Source: Synechococcus sp. BIOS-E4-1 | Lineage (GTDB): Bacteria; Cyanobacteriota; Cyanobacteriia; PCC-6307; Cyanobiaceae | Length of the DNA: 64,000 bases | Assembly (NCBI RefSeq): GCF_014279995.1 | Contig: NZ_CP047935.1 | Location: 1,246,190-1,310,189 of the forward strand | Direction of reading: 5' to 3' | Part shown: positions 23,915-32,129 of the stretch, piece after piece | Layout: each line of letters opens with the position of its first letter | Numbering within the stretch: position 1 is the stretch's first letter | Position numbers and translations under genes: made by a program | The notes under the pieces: generated by a model | The model's input: the letters and a program-made list of their open reading frames with translations, nothing else | The model's database searches: none | What the model was told of the DNA's origin: nothing

Positions 23915-24619
23915 GTGACTAGCGCCACCCTGTTCTCCGGCAAGTTTGCTGTTGACGGGCTTCCTTATACATCTGTCTCATCAATTATTAAAACTGATAC
24001 CAAGAGCGTTCAAGGTAAGAAGTCCAGAGCAGCAGCAGGTAAAGCCGCCAACAGTAGTAAGCATCTATCAGCAACCGCAAGAGGGACTGCTGTTCATAGC
24101 GCAGTTCGCAACTTCATTCGTACTGGTGAATGTGACCTTGAGCCTTGCTACTTCGATTACTTCTCGGGCATTCAAGACTGGCTCTCACGCTTAGATCTTG
24201 AGCCTTATTGGGCAGAGGGTCCAATGCTTGATAAGTATCAGCATCTTCAGCATGGACCATCGGCTGCTGTGTGGTGTGACAAGTACCGCTACATAGGCAT
24301 CCCAGACCTTGTAGCAAAGATCGGAGGTGTACCTTGTGTTGTGGAGTTCAAAACCTCTGACTATTTATACAGAGATAACTATGACTTCAGGCAGTTCAAG
24401 CAGTACTCAGAGTGGGTGCGTCATCACAACGCTGGAATGCAAGTGGCTGCCTATGCCAATGCTTGGAACCAAACAACCGGAGATGATATTCATACAGGAG
24501 TAGTCATCAACAGCACGCCAGATACCTGTCAACTATTTATTATTGAAAGAGACACAATTAAGAAAAAGCTAACCGCTTTTCACAAGCTTTGTAAGGAGTA
24601 CAGAAAGATCCATGGCTAA
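23915..24619 (+). CDS. PD-(D/E)XK exonuclease, phage/MGME1-like
   Basis: 234 residues with a GTG start. The N-terminal RGTAVHSAVRNFI matches the GT-x-x-H of RecB/Cas4-type nucleases; the catalytic core is IGIPDLVAKIGG (Asp) followed by VVEFKTSDYL (Glu-x-Lys). A later Gln (GMQVAAYANAW) matches the QxxxY motif. Small single-domain exonucleases of this type occur in cyanophages. Downstream overlap of 8 bases with the next gene shows an operon. Its position at the edge of the peptide array suggests a mobile or phage-derived origin, an inference. Confidence 0.82.
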   Translation: MTSATLFSGKFAVDGLPYTSVSSIIKTDTKSVQGKKSRAAAGKAANSSKHLSATARGTAVHSAVRNFIRTGECDLEPCYFDYFSGIQDWLSRLDLEPYWAEGPMLDKYQHLQHGPSAAVWCDKYRYIGIPDLVAKIGGVPCVVEFKTSDYLYRDNYDFRQFKQYSEWVRHHNAGMQVAAYANAWNQTTGDDIHTGVVINSTPDTCQLFIIERDTIKKKLTAFHKLCKEYRKIHG

Positions 24620-25247
24620 CATCCAACGCACAGACCCGAGTTCTATTTCACTCGGAAGAGCAGTACGCCAAGCCCAGGCCGATGCTGCCATTGCCAAAGC
24701 AGAAGTCGAACAACTTAAGAAGGCTCAGCCTTCTAAGCAATCAACACAAGATGCAGAGCTGGCGGGTAGGACCATTCGTGCTCAGCGCAGGCGTGCGAAT
24801 CAGCTGCTCGCTGACCACAACACCACGCTCGATGAGTTGAATGCCATTGATCCAGCCATCCTTTCAGTGGCGCAAGCCGAGCAACTGCGGCTCAACAAGA
24901 ACGATTTGCTGATGGCTCAGGAGATGTCACAGCCACAGATGCTTCAGATCAATTCACCTGCAGCGCTTCAGCGTTTCGAGAACTGGCGTAACCACGTTGC
25001 CCAGAACCCGCTGCCAATACAGGATTTCGCCAAGAACAATTACGCACCGACGCAGCCCACGCCTTATGACAAGTGGCTTGAGCGGCGGAACTCCTTTGAG
25101 GGGCGCAAGCACACGACACAGCGGCTAGCTGCAGAGCAGAAGCGCAGCGAGATGATGCTTCGTTTCCAGCTCAATGCCAACAAGGCACAGCCATCTGGGC
25201 AGCAGCTTGGGGTACTCAAAGACCTGAACAACAATCAGTCTGATTGA
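24612..25247 (+). CDS. Hypothetical coiled-coil protein cotranscribed with the exonuclease
   Basis: 211 residues, Ala/Gln/Leu-rich. Heptad-like segments span residues 14-70 (AVRQAQADAAIAKAEVEQLK) and a basic helix follows (TIRAQRRRANQLLADHNTTL). No signal peptide, membrane helix or known domain. Overlaps the exonuclease gene by 8 bases, so a shared function in DNA processing or virion assembly is possible but unproven. Confidence 0.7.
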   Translation: MANIQRTDPSSISLGRAVRQAQADAAIAKAEVEQLKKAQPSKQSTQDAELAGRTIRAQRRRANQLLADHNTTLDELNAIDPAILSVAQAEQLRLNKNDLLMAQEMSQPQMLQINSPAALQRFENWRNHVAQNPLPIQDFAKNNYAPTQPTPYDKWLERRNSFEGRKHTTQRLAAEQKRSEMMLRFQLNANKAQPSGQQLGVLKDLNNNQSD

Positions 25248-25293
25248 GTCTGCTGCTCTGGGGTTTCTTCCCTCAGCAGTCCCACCAAAGTGG

Positions 25294-25509
25294 CTAGCTG
25301 TGTCTCAAGCCCCCCACATGTTGCCGTAAGTAAGTGCGCTCGTCATTGACTTGGATGAGGGCATCTTCAAGGGCACAGCAGTATTGATTCAAAAGCGCTG
25401 GTCCATCAATGCCAAAGTTTTCGAGCACATCCATCGATAGTTCATCAAAGAACTGATCCAATCCTTCTGGCAGTGGTGTGGATGATTTTGGCGGCCTAGC
25501 TGAGGTCAT
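25294..25509 (-). CDS. Small hypothetical protein
   Basis: 71 residues, acidic, no membrane segment. The central part LPEGLDQFFDELSMDVLENF then DGPALLNQYCCALEDALIQV looks like two amphipathic helices. No family recognised. Convergent with the exonuclease operon. Composition supports coding; the function is unknown. Confidence 0.5.
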   Translation of the reverse strand: MTSARPPKSSTPLPEGLDQFFDELSMDVLENFGIDGPALLNQYCCALEDALIQVNDERTYLRQHVGGLRHS

Positions 25510-25626
25510 TATTCTTTATTCGTCTTTACTTATTCTACAAGCAATTAGATACAATTGCGAGGTTGATGGTTATAGTCCTGGCGATTATTCAAATCGTTTA
25601 AAGTACATAAAGTTATCAATAAATCT

Positions 25627-25887
25627 ATGTCCGGAGATAAAATCTTTAGCGATGAGCAGCTGGATGCACTCAAGAGCTTTTACGTCAACTCCATTACTGG
25701 CTCTTTGTCAGTGAATCAGCTGCTGCAATTGGCAGGGCAGACACTACTTGCTAACTACTCAGACCTTGGTGGATATGACTTGAAGGACAGAATTATCTCC
25801 GAAACGAATTTGAAGACTTGGGAGTCTTTAGTAGAACAACTGAAAGCTATTGAGCTTAAGAGCGAAGCTGAATCGGCTGCAAGCTGA
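25627..25887 (+). CDS. Small hypothetical protein
   Basis: 86 residues, acidic, soluble. Begins MSGDKIFSDEQLDALKSFYV and ends with a helical segment (LVEQLKAIELKSEAESAAS). Not a Nif11 leader: no double glycine and a different pattern. No family recognised. Confidence 0.5.
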   Translation: MSGDKIFSDEQLDALKSFYVNSITGSLSVNQLLQLAGQTLLANYSDLGGYDLKDRIISETNLKTWESLVEQLKAIELKSEAESAAS

Positions 25888-25978
25888 GCGCTTACTTGTC
25901 TTCCATGCTGTTGATAAGAGAAGTTCTCAAACCGAGTGAGGTATTAACTCTTGCCCTCCTCTTTCTTTATGCCTTCAT

Positions 25979-26155
25979 TTATTTACTTGCCAATAAATCT
26001 CCGGAAGGGGCAGTGTGTTCCGGATTTCTTATCGATGGGGGAAAGGGCAGTGGATTCACCCCAATTGGAGCGCCTCCATCAACACCCTTCAATTTGGCTT
26101 CAGTCAACTCTTCCTTGAGTTCAGGTGACTGCTTCTCTTGCTTGGGGTCTTCCAT
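25979..26155 (-). CDS. Short-acidic-leader double-glycine peptide MED-1
   Basis: 58 residues, minus strand. The 28-residue leader MEDPKQEKQSPELKEELTEA continues KLKGVDGG; the core of 30 residues starts APIGVNPLPFPPSIRNPEHT and is Pro-rich without Cys. The leader is about half the length of Nif11 leaders and highly charged, but its last ten residues (LTEAKLKGVDGG) mimic the ELxxVxGG end used by double-glycine peptidases. Three paralogues follow within 0.8 kb on the same strand. Too short for ordinary gene calling. Confidence 0.75.
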   Translation of the reverse strand: MEDPKQEKQSPELKEELTEAKLKGVDGGAPIGVNPLPFPPSIRNPEHTAPSGDLLASK

Positions 26156-26210
26156 GGCATTGCTTCAAGGTTCACCAACAGCGTTGAGGTAAAAGGAGAT
26201 GTGATTGGAC

Positions 26211-26396
26211 TCACCTCTCTATTCCTATGCCCTCGTGAACCGTAATTCCGGACATTGGGGGAACTTGTTCTAACTCGTAACCAACGACCATAGCTCCTCC
26301 ATCAACACCTTTTAACTCCTCTTCACTCAACTGTTCTTTGAGTTCAGGTGACTTTTTCTGTTTCTTGTCGTCCTTGATGTTCTTTGAGTCTTCCAT
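26211..26396 (-). CDS. Short-acidic-leader double-glycine peptide MED-2
   Basis: 61 residues. The leader (1-34) MEDSKNIKDDKKQKKSPELK continues EQLSEEELKGVDGG; the core of 27 residues starts AMVVGYELEQVPPMSGITVH. No Cys. The insertion of a Lys/Asp-rich stretch (KDDKKQKK) makes the leader longer than in MED-1 and MED-4. The CTGAAGCAACACC before the ATG is shared with the other members. Confidence 0.78.
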   Translation of the reverse strand: MEDSKNIKDDKKQKKSPELKEQLSEEELKGVDGGAMVVGYELEQVPPMSGITVHEGIGIER

Positions 26397-26452
26397 GGTG
26401 TTGCTTCAGGTTTTACTCAAACCATAGCAACGAACTCATAAACACAACAAAT

Positions 26453-26477
26453 AGGAGGGTCTTACTCTTGCCCTCCT
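26453..26477. terminator. Hairpin between MED-2 and MED-3
   Basis: AGGAGGG / CCCTCCT inverted repeat with an 11-base loop. On the minus strand it would terminate MED-3. Part of it (CTTGCCCTCCTCTTTCTTTA) recurs at 25952-25971 downstream of MED-1. Confidence 0.55.
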
Positions 26478-26513
26478 CTTTCTTTATGTCACCATGTAGG
26501 CCAATTACCTTCG

Positions 26514-26747
26514 TCAGGTATTTTGAAGTCTGGGATCCGCAGTAATATCTGTGTTATTACCTCCAGACAGACCCTTCAGCTCGTCGTCAGTCAACTCTTC
26601 AAGACTGCCCAGCGTGTTTCCAGGAACATCGGTAACTACTCCATCGCCACCACGGACATTTTTCAATTCGTCGTCAGTCACTTCTTCTTCGAGTTCTGAT
26701 GTTTCCTTCTCTTTCTTGTCGTCCTTGGTGTTCTTGGGGTCTTCCAT
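26514..26747 (-). CDS. Short-acidic-leader peptide MED-3 with two double-glycine sites
   Basis: 77 residues from the ATG at 26747 (an upstream in-frame ATG at 26777 adds ten unrelated residues). Leader MEDPKNTKDDKKEKETSELE, then EEVTDDELKNVRGG; a 19-residue spacer DGVVTDVPGNTLGSLEELT; a second recognition segment DDELKGLSGG; and a final 14-residue segment NNTDITADPRLQNT. Internal duplication of the recognition helix is visible (VTDDELKNVRGG versus LTDDELKGLSGG). It could release two peptides. No Cys. Confidence 0.78.
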   Translation of the reverse strand: MEDPKNTKDDKKEKETSELEEEVTDDELKNVRGGDGVVTDVPGNTLGSLEELTDDELKGLSGGNNTDITADPRLQNT

Positions 26748-26773
26748 GGTGATAGATGAATAACTATTAGTTA

Positions 26774-26914
26774 TCAAGTTGGCTCCGAAGGTTGATCTCT
26801 CCCATTGATTCTCTCATCTCTGTGGCGTACTCCTCCAGTTGCAGCCATCAAGTCGTCATCAGTCACTCCTTCCTTGAGTTCAGCTGACTGCTTCTCTTGC
26901 TTGGGGTCTTCCAT
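26774..26914 (-). CDS. Short-acidic-leader double-glycine peptide MED-4
   Basis: 46 residues, first of the four in transcription order. Leader MEDPKQEKQSAELKEGVTDD continues DLMAATGG; core of 18 residues VRHRDERINGRDQPSEPT, strongly charged, no Cys. Upstream it shares CTTGAAGCAACACCATGGAA with MED-1. DNA identity of leader and 5' region against divergence of core repeats the pattern seen in the Nif11 array. Confidence 0.72.
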   Translation of the reverse strand: MEDPKQEKQSAELKEGVTDDDLMAATGGVRHRDERINGRDQPSEPT

Positions 26915-26947
26915 GGTGTTGCTTCAAGGCTTACCCAGTATTAGCAG

Positions 26948-27220
26948 TCACCTCGGGTCAGTAGGCACAAGTTTCCATGGAGCTCCTTCTGGTATCTCAG
27001 GACCAACCTTCATGTCTGCAGGTTCTGAGAAGACCACTCGCCATTCAGCCACACGACAGGGCACGTAGTCACCTCTCTCGATACGGATTCCTCCGAGTGT
27101 CGAAGGTGCTCCATACCCACCGCTTGCCCAGTAGGAATCCTCGTTTAGCCCACCTCGGAACCAGACCCAGCAACGACAGTTGGGTTGCGTGGCGGATTGC
27201 TTAGCTGCCGCAAGGGCTGC
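26948..27220 (-). pseudogene. Probable 5'-truncated protein gene
   Basis: A 90-codon open frame without ATG, GTG or usable TTG start. It reads like a protein: NCRCWVWFRGGLNEDSYW, then GGIRIERGDYVPCRVAEWRV and PEIPEGAPWKLVPTDPR before the stop. No family recognised with certainty. A stop (TAG) immediately upstream suggests loss of the 5' end. Confidence 0.4.
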
Positions 27221-27250
27221 CTATGAGCACTTAGGGTAGAGGTGATTCCA

Positions 27251-27472
27251 TCAACCTTCAGGAACGATGTGAGTCACGAGGTCGGCATTAACCCATTGGA
27301 TGACTCCCGTGTCTATTTCAGCAATCTGGAAGAGTTTGTGCGCCGAAGGATCACGAGCAGCTCCCCCGCAGTGGAGTACTTGTCCCACATACCAGTCCTG
27401 CGTTGGTGTCTCGCCGGTCAGGTATTCACACCTCACACAGACGGTCATCCCTGGTTTGACGTCCAGGAACAA
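27251..27472 (-). CDS. DUF3104-like small protein
   Basis: 73 residues. FLDVKPGMTVCVRCEYLTGE begins a domain that continues DWYVGQVLHCGGAARDPSAH and ends VIQWVNADLVTHIVPEG. This pattern resembles the DUF3104 family of marine picocyanobacteria (family recalled, not searched). A TTG start at 27472 is chosen because AGGA lies eight bases upstream; the ATG at 27448 would cut into the conserved part. Function unknown. Confidence 0.65.
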   Translation of the reverse strand: MFLDVKPGMTVCVRCEYLTGETPTQDWYVGQVLHCGGAARDPSAHKLFQIAEIDTGVIQWVNADLVTHIVPEG

Positions 27473-27569
27473 GGAGCTGTTCCTGAGCTGTTCGCAGATG
27501 CCTAGCGAAAAGTTGGATTCTTGAAATTTTGATTTGATTTTCTTAGATTTAGCTTGACTAAGATTCTTG

Positions 27570-27701
27570 ATGATGGCCAAAAACGTGTTAATTTTGGTTC
27601 TTGCCATACTGGCAGTGACGGGTGGTGGCATTGCCCTAATGCTTGGCGAAGTACATCAAGGTGATTTACCTGCGGATGGGGATGTGCCTGTCACAGACTG
27701 A
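27570..27701 (+). CDS. Small single-helix membrane protein
   Basis: 43 residues (42 from the second ATG at 27573). One hydrophobic helix VLILVLAILAVTGGGIALML follows MAKN, then an acidic tail (DLPADGDVPVTD). Coding signs: hydrophobic periodicity and a charged tail. No SD is obvious. It overlaps only upstream DNA of the minus-strand DUF3104-like gene. Confidence 0.5.
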   Translation: MMAKNVLILVLAILAVTGGGIALMLGEVHQGDLPADGDVPVTD

Positions 27702-28577
27702 GCGTGTTTTCGTTAGTCTTGATGGCTAAGTTACTGTTTTTTGAATAGCAATAGCATTTAATCAGGCTTATCTTTTTTGCATAGGCGTTCTTTTCGCTAA
27801 AGAGTGAAGCATTATTTGCGATGTTCTTGGGAAAGTTGATTTACAGCGGTCAGCATTTGCAAAGATCCCATCTATGCGGCACTCACACCGGTATACTCAA
27901 AATTTTTTCAGTGAAAGCCTGTTCTTGTCAACGTCTGCAGTGTTCAGGATGTCAAGTGCCGTTGTTCGTACGGATCTGAGTATGATCAACGACTGCATAA
28001 GCTAGATACATATATTATTTAAATGATCAAGTTTGAAAACTTGCTCTCAATCACACAAGTCGTCCTCTGTCGAAACGATTAATAGCTTTCATTCTTCATC
28101 TGGGCGCTGGTGGTTAGGATTTTTCGCGGTTGAGTAGATTCAACCGCCCTTTTTGTATGCCAGGCACAGAACATACTGAAGATGATGGTATTGAGTTTTT
28201 ATTCGTTTTTGGATTTGTTTCTGCGTTTGGGTTTGGGGTCATACATGAATTCGCCTAATGTAATTTCGTCTGCTGTATCAACATAGGATTTGGTGTTTGG
28301 AGTCAATATTGCATGTAACAACAAGTCCTGGGTCGGTGGTGGAAATATCCAGGTTCAGTATTTTCATTGTTTTCGTGATGTTGATAGATCACTCCGATCG
28401 GTCATGTTTCTGTGCGTTTTCAGGATAGCCTTGCTAACATGGGTGGCTCTGTCCGGTGTACTTGGATCGAATGTCCTGGTCAGAGATACTCACTGACTGT
28501 AGGGGACTTTTTATATCCCTTGAGAATGACCGTTGATGTGTAAATGCCCCCATAAGAGGGAGCGAAGGTCAGAGGCT
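27702..28577. other. Gene-poor stretch
   Basis: No convincing protein on either strand. The only structure seen is the orphan terminator at 28126-28153. AT-rich. A small RNA ending at that terminator is possible. Confidence 0.5.
28126..28153 (+). terminator. Strong orphan terminator, possible small-RNA end
   Basis: Perfect 8-base stem GCGGTTGA / TCAACCGC with loop GTAGAT, followed by CCTTTTTG. No ORF ends upstream within about 400 bases on the plus strand. Confidence 0.7.
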
Positions 28578-29291
28578 TTAGGCATAGGATGTTGCCAAAT
28601 ACTCCTGGAACGGAGACGTCTTCAGTAGCTCGGTGATGCCCAGTTCGTTTTGCCAATCGATGATTGATCTTTCCCATCCCTCTTCCCATCGAGGCGAGAA
28701 AAGCTCAGGCACTCTCTGACCAACTGCAATACCGAAACTGATGCCATCCCAGATCAATCTGCGCTCACTCGGTTCGTAGGAACCGCGCAGCATCCATGAA
28801 GCCAAAACGCTGATGTCAAAAGGCATCGACCCAGTACTGGCATAAAATGCCGACGCAGCAGCTTCACCTGCAACTGTGATCGGCAGACCAAGAACCGTAT
28901 GGTGAATTTCATGCAAACGCACTGATCTGCTTATAAAGAAAGCCTCATCAGATTCAGGTTCGGGAAGTTCTGGTTCAGGTAAAAAGCAAAGACCAAGCAT
29001 CTCCATGCGTTGTTGCAAGCAACATCCAAGGCTTCCTTTTGGCATTGCACCCATCTGCTCAAGCTCTGGCCATGTTTGTGAGGGTCGATTGGACAGTACA
29101 TCCTGAACCTTTGCAGAAGTCAGGACCCTCTCAAAACACTCTTTTTGCAGTGTGATGCCACCTGGTATTGCAAAGTACCGACCATGTTGGAATATTTTGT
29201 CAGGTTCCTTTGCCGTCTGCAGGATCGACACTGCTAACTTTGTAGCACCATCAGAAAATGATGACCGAACGTAGTTCTGTGTTTCTGACAT
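28578..29291 (-). CDS. COQ4-like protein
   Basis: 237 residues. The core SVRLHEIHHTVLGLPITVAG then EAAASAFYAS matches the COQ4 pattern His-x(2-3)-His...Gly-Glu that binds zinc in the ubiquinone-biosynthesis protein; Asp of the usual HDxxH is Glu here (HEIHH). An N-terminal about 110 residues of helical character precede it. Cyanobacteria make plastoquinone, not ubiquinone, so the role must differ. A G/C-rich hairpin (CCCCC / GGGGG, 29347-29361) sits in its upstream region. A second COQ4-like protein is at 44.45 kb. Confidence 0.7.
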   Translation of the reverse strand: MSETQNYVRSSFSDGATKLAVSILQTAKEPDKIFQHGRYFAIPGGITLQKECFERVLTSAKVQDVLSNRPSQTWPELEQMGAMPKGSLGCCLQQRMEMLGLCFLPEPELPEPESDEAFFISRSVRLHEIHHTVLGLPITVAGEAAASAFYASTGSMPFDISVLASWMLRGSYEPSERRLIWDGISFGIAVGQRVPELFSPRWEEGWERSIIDWQNELGITELLKTSPFQEYLATSYA

Positions 29292-30232
29292 AATTTCATG
29301 AAAACGTCTTGCTTAAGTGTAGATCTATCATATTGGATCTATCTCCCCCCAATGGGGGATAAAGTAACTGTCTCTATGACCCTTTTAGGGGATGTTTTTA
29401 CTGCTGTCTACTTTTTTAATGACACGAGTAACGAGACTAACTCGCTTACCCTGATGGCTATTTCTGACTAATCCATCAGTATCTAACAAATCACAGTTGC
29501 TCGGGCTCATGACAGGAGAAATATCAGCTGGGTAACTGTTTACCCGTTGGTCTCACCACCATTGTTGCTTTGAACAGAGTCCCAATTCGATCGCAATTGA
29601 TTGTTCATTATCTTTTATACGATGAGTTGTCAACTTTTCCTGGTAATTGCTGTTTTCTTATTTATTTTTAGGCATTGGTTTGCTTGTATTATTTAATTGA
29701 AGATCTTCCGATAATCTTGCTGAGGTTGATTTTGTAGAACTATATCCGTATATAAGCTCTGACGTAAAGTGAGTACAATTTGCACCAACAAAGGTGCAGG
29801 AATTGTTGTCGAGTTGGTTATGCGCAATAGGAAATGAAAAGACGTGACGGTCGTCATCTTCTTTCAGCATGATTAGGACTGGTTCAAGTGGTTTACGGGT
29901 CAGTCGTAAATTGCTGACAACTGCTTTTGCAAGGTACGGCAATCCCACCCACGATTGTCTGTTCTGATTCATAGATTGATTGAACCACTTTATCTCGTGA
30001 AGGTGACTCAAGGGAGACAGTCATCACTTCTCCACTTTTAGCCTCCACGCAAAGAGACCATGCTTTATTCATTAATTGCTTTTGTATGGATTGCAGTATT
30101 CTTGGCTATCGCAAGGAATAATGATTAAGCCGTCCTCTGAGAGCCTAAGTTTGTCATAAAGTTTTTGATATCCTAAATATTTAATTCGTCCCAGCCAGTA
30201 GTTAAACAAACATTAAACCAGAGACCTCAATT
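29292..30232. other. Gene-poor stretch
   Basis: One 117-codon minus-strand frame (29658-30011) is present, but it resembles no known protein and has no RBS or partner; not called. Contains the hairpin noted upstream of the COQ4-like gene. Confidence 0.4.
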
Positions 30233-30685
30233 TTGTCTGTTTCTGGTGTCAGCGTTTGTTGTTGTATTCGATCGTCTCTGAAGAGCACTGCTGATCCGTT
30301 CATTCGTGCTGCTTGTTCGAGCATCAACCGGACTTACCGTGAAGGAGTCTTCCGTTCTGGTGCTTGTCATGTACCTGCCGGTCAGTTTCCAGAGCAATAC
30401 ATGGGCCCTGTGTTTGTCAGCCTCTTGAACGAGCAAGCCATCGATCACATGACCCTAGCCGTTCAAGCGAAGCAAGCTGCTCGTCAAGCAGAACTTTCAC
30501 AGCTTTCAGCCCGGGACCGTCATATGGAAGTACCCCTTGGCATTCAGCAAAGGGTCGCAGCTCAGCCGATGCTTGTGGATGCCGTGTGTAAGGAGTGGGT
30601 GGCTGAATCCCATACCCCATCAAAACCATTCAGTATCGAATTTCTAACAGCTCATAGAGGCGATTTTATTTCATATAATACCTAG
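30233..30685 (+). CDS. Hypothetical protein, uncertain
   Basis: 150 codons from a TTG start. The middle part (DPFIRAACSSINRTYREGVF, then GACHVPAGQFPEQYMGPVFV) reads as protein, whereas the first 15 residues and the last 40 do not look conserved. No domain recognised. It may be an old gene fragment. Confidence 0.35.
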   Translation: MSVSGVSVCCCIRSSLKSTADPFIRAACSSINRTYREGVFRSGACHVPAGQFPEQYMGPVFVSLLNEQAIDHMTLAVQAKQAARQAELSQLSARDRHMEVPLGIQQRVAAQPMLVDAVCKEWVAESHTPSKPFSIEFLTAHRGDFISYNT

Positions 30686-30836
30686 TTTATGCATGTATAT
30701 TCTCTCTTTAAGGACTTCAATCGTTTGATCATTATGACGATTTCAGTTGATCAACCTGACAAACTTGGATCAATAAAACACCTCAGAACATTATTTATTT
30801 TCTGTCGAGTCTCAGGAGCCGTTACAGTGGCCAATA

Positions 30837-30968
30837 ATGACCTCCCTATTGATTGTATATCGCTGCTCCGAGAGTTATAGCCATGCGGCATACATGTTGC
30901 TCGACGATGTCTCTAAACTCGGTATTCCTCTTAATCTTGTTGTTGATTGGTTGAACTCAAGAACGTGA
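30837..30968 (+). CDS. Very small hypothetical protein
   Basis: 43 residues: MTSLLIVYRCSESYSHAAYM continuing LLDDVSKLGIPLNLVVDWLN and SRT. Hydrophobic/charged pattern typical of a folded mini-protein. No family is assigned. No good RBS. Confidence 0.4.
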   Translation: MTSLLIVYRCSESYSHAAYMLLDDVSKLGIPLNLVVDWLNSRT

Positions 30969-31538
30969 ACCAATCCATGAGTCTTTTGATCTTGTTGATA
31001 AGTTGCTTGTTTCGACCATTTCTGCTGATGGTATGTTGAATGTGTATCAGATATGTTTTAACAGCTGGTACGTTTCAAGCCTCTTTCATCATTTCATACA
31101 CTTCATGCTTCTACCGTTGGGTCACCAGTATAACATCTCATTGGTGACCAAGGGTAAGGCGATATCCGTCAATTTCAGTTCTGTGGAAACGGATCACTTC
31201 AGCGTATTGCCATCGCCAAAGTGGAATTCTGCAAAGGTTAGCGGGGCTATGGTTCCATGCTAGATGGCATGAGCTGGGCCACCGGCACTTTGCAGGATCA
31301 CTAGGGTCTCTAGCATTTCCCGATCAAGTGAATCAAGATCAATATAACTTCGCGGTGCCTCTTTATGCATTAGACCAGCTGCCTGATCAGATCAAGTCAA
31401 CCAAGTCAGTTTTTTCCCATCGCTAACGCGGGCGGAGGCTTCTATTTCTGCTTTCCCTGTTGAGGCCGGTATCCCCTACCGAATCACTTACGCATCAGGC
31501 GATAGGGTTTTTCATAATCGTTTGTTGGTGACACAAAG
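30969..31538. other. No recognised gene
   Basis: Short frames only. A GC-rich GCGGGCGGAGGC patch near 31430 is followed by TTCTATTTCTG, possibly a weak terminator. Nothing else stands out. Confidence 0.4.
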
Positions 31539-31766
31539 ATGATGGACTTTCTTCAACGAATGAGAGTAGTCGGTAGTGGATTGGTCATTGCCGCCTATTT
31601 TATTACCCTTCACCTTGATGTTGTGACTGGCGTAGTTGTTCATCTGGTGGCAATGAGTATTTCTGTGCCTTATTTCATTAAATCCAAAGCTTGGGATGTA
31701 GTCATCATGATGACTTTCCTCATGACGATTGGGTCAGGCCGTCTGATCATGGCCGCTGTTCCATAA
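31539..31766 (+). CDS. Small conserved-looking membrane protein
   Basis: 75 residues with two or three membrane helices (VVGSGLVIAAYFITLHLDVV; TGVVVHLVAMSISVPYFI; VVIMMTFLMTIGSGRLIMAA). The motif SVPYFIKSKAWDVVIM between helices looks conserved, as in small inner-membrane proteins of marine cyanobacteria. Function unknown. Confidence 0.65.
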   Translation: MMDFLQRMRVVGSGLVIAAYFITLHLDVVTGVVVHLVAMSISVPYFIKSKAWDVVIMMTFLMTIGSGRLIMAAVP

Positions 31767-31898
31767 CTGTGCACAGCTATAGGTATGAGTACCTGCTGGT
31801 GCCTCTTCTTTCCCTTTAACTGCACTTACAGGAAGGTCTTCTGCGATACAACGATGAATCGTTGCATTAGTTAATACATCTCCAGACGTTCTTTTGTT

Positions 31899-32129
31899 AT
31901 GTCCGAATCCGCTAGTAAGTTCATCCCTGATCCCTACAAGTCTTATAGTGAGAAGTTGTATGGCCGCGCAGCAATACTTGGTCTTGGTATCGGCTTGGCT
32001 GTCGAGGCTTTGACAGGGAAAGGCATCGCTGAGCAAGTCGCTACGTTCAACCAAGCCTCTGTGCTCGACCTCTCAGGTGTCAAAGGCTTGATTGGCCTCA
32101 TGTTCTGTTGCGCTGCAAGCCTCGGCTGA
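31899..32129 (+). CDS. High-light-inducible (Hli) chlorophyll-binding-like protein
   Basis: 76 residues with the single-helix Hli signature: EKLYGRAAILGLGIGLAVEA followed by LTGKGIAEQ, matching the consensus NGRxAMxGFxxAxxxExxTG. Hli proteins protect photosystems by binding chlorophyll and carotenoid. The Asn of the chlorophyll-binding ExxNGR is Tyr here (EKLYGR). The C-terminal tail has a further hydrophobic stretch. Stands alone. Confidence 0.82.
   Translation: MSESASKFIPDPYKSYSEKLYGRAAILGLGIGLAVEALTGKGIAEQVATFNQASVLDLSGVKGLIGLMFCCAASLG

Noticed and set aside
25896..27070. Plus-strand frames opposite the short-leader peptides
   Set aside because: They are Ser-rich shadows of the minus-strand genes, which share leaders among four copies.
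29658..30011. 117-codon minus-strand frame as a gene
   Set aside because: No recognisable domain, no promoter or RBS and no neighbour relation.
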